The position numbers were made by a program, and so were the translations under genes. This document shows positions 61,551 to 64,000 of a stretch of DNA of 64,000 nucleotides, one piece after another. Under the pieces are notes generated by a model. The model was given only the letters and a program-made list of their open reading frames with translations. It was not told the DNA's origin and did no database searches. Each line of letters begins with the position of its first letter. Position 1 is the first letter of the stretch. The DNA is from Pseudomonas graminis (GTDB lineage Bacteria; Pseudomonadota; Gammaproteobacteria; Pseudomonadales; Pseudomonadaceae). The stretch covers positions 4,230,501 to 4,294,500 of the forward strand of contig NZ_CP053746.1 in the NCBI RefSeq assembly GCF_013201545.1. Reading direction: 5' to 3'.

Positions 61551-62966
61551 TTAAAGATCAGTGATCTCTTTGTGGCGCGGTACCAGCGTCTTCATCACAC
61601 TCCACGCCACCAGGTAGGCGAGGGCGCAGATCGCGAACATGATCATGTAGCCGGTGTGAATGTCGTTGATCGACTTGTAGTAGTCGAACACCCAGCCGCC
61701 GATCTTGGTCATGACCACGCCGCCCAGGCCGCCCGCCATGCCACCGATGCCGACCACCGACGCCACGGTTTTCTGCGGAAACATGTCGGAGACGGTGGTG
61801 AAGATGTTGCAGGACCACGCCTGGTGAGCGGACGCGCCGATGCCGATCAACAGGACGGGCACCCAAAAGCTGATGTAGCCGAACGGTTGCGCCAGCAGCA
61901 CCACCAGCGGGAACAGCGCGATCACCAGCATGGCTTTCATGCGGCCGTCATAGGGCTTGTCACCGCGCGCCATGAAGTAGCTCGGGAACCAGCCGCCGCC
62001 AATGCTGCCGACCATGGTCATGCTGTAGAGCACGAACAGCGGCAGCACGATGGCCTGGCCTTTCATCCCGTACTGCGCTGACAGGTAGGTCGGCAGCCAG
62101 AACAGGAAAAACCACCAAACGCCGTCGGTCATGAACTTGCCGAAGGCGAAGGCCCACGTCTGGCGATAGGTGAGTAATTTGAACCAGGAGACCTTGGCGG
62201 CAGGCGCGCCCGGCAGGGTGGTCGCCTTGACTGGCTCGACCTCATCGCTGCGGATGTAGGCCAGTTCCTCGGCCGTCAGGCGTTTTTGCTGACTTGGTTT
62301 TTCATACAGCGAAATCCACACGCCCAGCCAGACGAACCCCAGCAGGCCGACCACGATGAACGCTGATTCCCAGCCCCAGAATGCCGCGATCAGTGGCACG
62401 CAAATGGGCGCCGTGATCGCGCCAACGTTGGCGCCGGAGTTGAAGATGCCAGTGGCAAACGAGCGTTCTTTTTTCGGGAAGTATTCGGCGACCGCTTTGA
62501 TCGCAATAGGAAAGTTGCCGGCCTCGCCAACCGCCAGCACGGCCCGCGACAGCATGAACCCTGCAATGGACACCGGAATGGCGGCGAATCCCAGGGCGGT
62601 GGTGATCGCGCCAATGCCTTGTCCCAGTGGCACCGCAAACGCGTGCATGACCGCGCCGGTGGACCAGATACTGATGGCCACCACGAAAGCGGTTTTGGTG
62701 CCAATCCTGTCGACAAGACGACCGGCGAAAATCATCGAGATGGCATAGACGAACTGGAACACCGAGGCGATGTTGGCATAGTCGGTGTTGCTCCAGCCAA
62801 ACGTCGTGGACAGCTCCGGTGCCAGCAGGCTGAGCACCTGACGGTCGAGGTAATTGACTGTGGTTGCGAAAAACAGCAGCGCGCAGATTGTCCAGCGGTA
62901 TTTGCCCACGGACCGGGTGGCCGCCTGGGTAATGCTCTGCGGGTGGGTAGACTCGTTCGGGATCAT
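61551..62966 (-). CDS. MFS transporter, anion:cation symporter (hexuronate/glucarate type)
   Basis: A 471-residue major facilitator with 12 spans. The family blocks NYLDRQVLSLLAPEL, GRLVDRIGTKTAF and AVGEAGNFPIAIKAVAEYFPKKERSFATGIFNSG match ACS-family importers such as ExuT/GudP. The likely substrate is a sugar acid. An in-frame start 18 codons earlier is possible. A short TTGT-CGT-ACAA dyad upstream could be a GntR-type operator. Confidence 0.9.
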   Translation of the reverse strand: MIPNESTHPQSITQAATRSVGKYRWTICALLFFATTVNYLDRQVLSLLAPELSTTFGWSNTDYANIASVFQFVYAISMIFAGRLVDRIGTKTAFVVAISIWSTGAVMHAFAVPLGQGIGAITTALGFAAIPVSIAGFMLSRAVLAVGEAGNFPIAIKAVAEYFPKKERSFATGIFNSGANVGAITAPICVPLIAAFWGWESAFIVVGLLGFVWLGVWISLYEKPSQQKRLTAEELAYIRSDEVEPVKATTLPGAPAAKVSWFKLLTYRQTWAFAFGKFMTDGVWWFFLFWLPTYLSAQYGMKGQAIVLPLFVLYSMTMVGSIGGGWFPSYFMARGDKPYDGRMKAMLVIALFPLVVLLAQPFGYISFWVPVLLIGIGASAHQAWSCNIFTTVSDMFPQKTVASVVGIGGMAGGLGGVVMTKIGGWVFDYYKSINDIHTGYMIMFAICALAYLVAWSVMKTLVPRHKEITDL

Positions 62967-63009
62967 GGCATCACTTTTTATTATTGGGGTTATCGGTTGT
63001 GATCGTCTG

Positions 63010-63020
63010 TTGTCGTACAA
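63010..63020. promoter_or_regulatory. possible GntR-type operator before the MFS gene
   Basis: TTGT-CGT-ACAA, a short dyad about 45 bases upstream of the MFS start. FadR/GntR-subfamily regulators of sugar-acid genes bind TTGT/ACAA-type sites; there is no regulator gene next to it in the window. Confidence 0.35.
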
Positions 63021-63193
63021 CGCTGTAGGTATAGCGAGCGTTTTAGCAGGCTGTCAATCTCTGGAAGCGAAACAAATCCGTCCCATGCCGCGCCAGGTTT
63101 CAAATCTGACGACGGGCATGGGCCGTGTCTCGGAAAAACAGTGAGGTGTGGCCGTCTTCGGGTCTTCGAGGGGTAATGCCGCCGGACTGAATA

Positions 63194-64000
63194 TCAGACC
63201 GGCGTGTTGATCAGCTCACGGACACGCGCTGCCAGTGTGTCAATGGCAAAGGGCTTGGTCAGCACATGCATGCCGGGCGCCAGCTGGTTCGCACCGATGG
63301 CTGCGCTTTCCGCGTAGCCGGTGATGAACAGCGTCCTCAGTCCCGGGCGCAGTTCACGCGCCGCATCCGCCATCTGACGTCCGTTCATCCCGCCGGGCAA
63401 ACCGACATCGGTGACGAGCATGTCCACTCGCACGTCCGAGCGAAGCAGTTTCAGCCCGCTGGCACTGTCCGCTGCCTCCATGACGGAATAGCCAAGCTCG
63501 CCCAGCACCTCAGTCACCAGCATGCGCACCGTGGGTTCATCGTCCACAACCAGAATCGTTTCACCAATGCCTGCAGTCTGAGTGGCGGGATCCGGCAGGT
63601 GCGCTTCATGGCAGCCGGCATTCCCGTGGTAGCGCGGCAGATAGATGCACAGGGTGGTGCCTTGTCCAACCACAGACGTGATGCGAACCTGCCCGCCGGA
63701 TTGCTTGGCGAAACCGTAGATCATTGACAGCCCCAGACCCGTCCCCTGGCCGATGGGTTTGGTGGTGAAGAAGGGGTCGAACGCCTTCGCCACGATGCTC
63801 GCAGGCATACCGGTTCCGGTGTCGGTCACGCTAAGGGTCAGGTATTCGCCCTCAGTCACTTCCAGCGTTGCGGCGTCCCCGGCCTCCACGACTTGATGAC
63901 CGGTTTCGATGGTAATGCTGCCGCCCTCGTGCATCGCATCCCGGGAGTTGATGCAAAGATTCAGCAGTGCGTTTTCAAGCTGACTCGCATCGACCAGCGC
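63194..64000 (-). CDS. hybrid sensor histidine kinase with receiver domain (partial)
   Basis: C-terminal 268 residues of a hybrid kinase; its N-terminus lies beyond the window. The visible part starts in the ATPase N-box (QLENALLNLCINSRDAM), followed by DTGTGMP, FFTTKPIGQGTGLGLSMIYGFAKQSGG and a fused receiver with VVDDEPTVR, phosphoacceptor Asp in LVTDVGLPG and Lys in LTKPFA. The sensor domain cannot be seen. Confidence 0.92.
   Translation of the reverse strand, partial: ALVDASQLENALLNLCINSRDAMHEGGSITIETGHQVVEAGDAATLEVTEGEYLTLSVTDTGTGMPASIVAKAFDPFFTTKPIGQGTGLGLSMIYGFAKQSGGQVRITSVVGQGTTLCIYLPRYHGNAGCHEAHLPDPATQTAGIGETILVVDDEPTVRMLVTEVLGELGYSVMEAADSASGLKLLRSDVRVDMLVTDVGLPGGMNGRQMADAARELRPGLRTLFITGYAESAAIGANQLAPGMHVLTKPFAIDTLAARVRELINTPV

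Noticed and set aside
61109..62081. Several open frames running through the BIME array
   Set aside because: They translate REP palindromes (repeated TGFSRE / RLKPVP segments) and shift frame with each 134-base unit, as expected for non-coding repeats.

Overview
The window is high-GC gammaproteobacterial DNA and almost certainly comes from a Pseudomonas of the syringae/fluorescens type. The evidence is a PctA-type amino-acid chemoreceptor, an OprD-family porin, a XenA-type ene-reductase, a PsmE-like alginate epimerase, a DUF2790 gene and many Pseudomonas-style REP palindromes (core GGCTTTAGCC / GGCTTCAGCC). No species call can be made from sequence alone.  Region 1 (1-12.8 kb) is the right end of a lambda-like siphophage prophage. 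It holds tail assembly protein I, the central fibre J, two small post-J tail genes, a side tail fibre with tandem repeats and a fibre-assembly protein, followed by a lysis block (SleB-type endolysin and nested Rz/Rz1 spanins). Cargo genes are threaded between the structural genes: a small membrane protein, an antisense membrane protein, a lipoprotein, a translationally coupled DUF4177-YidD pair, and an AT-rich acyltransferase that probably modifies surface polysaccharide. The prophage ends with a LexA-boxed pair (unknown 98-aa protein and short UmuD-like S24 protein) and a sequence matching the 3' half of a tRNA, the likely attR.  Region 2 (12.8-29.7 kb) is chromosomal: uvrA2, topoisomerase IB with a coupled 57-aa acidic gene, modABC behind a ModE-like palindrome, nitronate monooxygenase, acuR-acuI with two matching operators, a RES-Xre toxin-antitoxin pair, an Ada protein lacking three of four zinc cysteines, copCD, a chemoreceptor and an OprD-family porin.  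Region 3 (29.9-31.2 kb) is an IS110-family element lying between two REP sequences, with a structured leader that may encode a bridge RNA.  Region 4 (31.2-39.6 kb) carries the glyoxylate carboligase pathway (gcl, hyi, glxR) with a divergent LysR regulator, a hydratase, a DUF2790 protein, another LysR and a DMT exporter.  Region 5 (39.7-49 kb) holds a giant secreted mannuronan C5-epimerase / SGNH esterase with RTX repeats, a membrane GGDEF protein and the PctA-like receptor.  Region 6 (49.3-64 kb) holds a VOC protein, a LysR, xenA with a divergent ArsR gene, an uncharacterised membrane protein, a diguanylate cyclase, a 1736-aa transglutaminase-like/SF1 helicase/nuclease fusion that is the best candidate for an unrecognised defence-type protein, an SDR, a three-copy 134-bp REP (BIME) tandem array, an MFS acid transporter and the C-terminal part of a hybrid sensor kinase cut by the window end.
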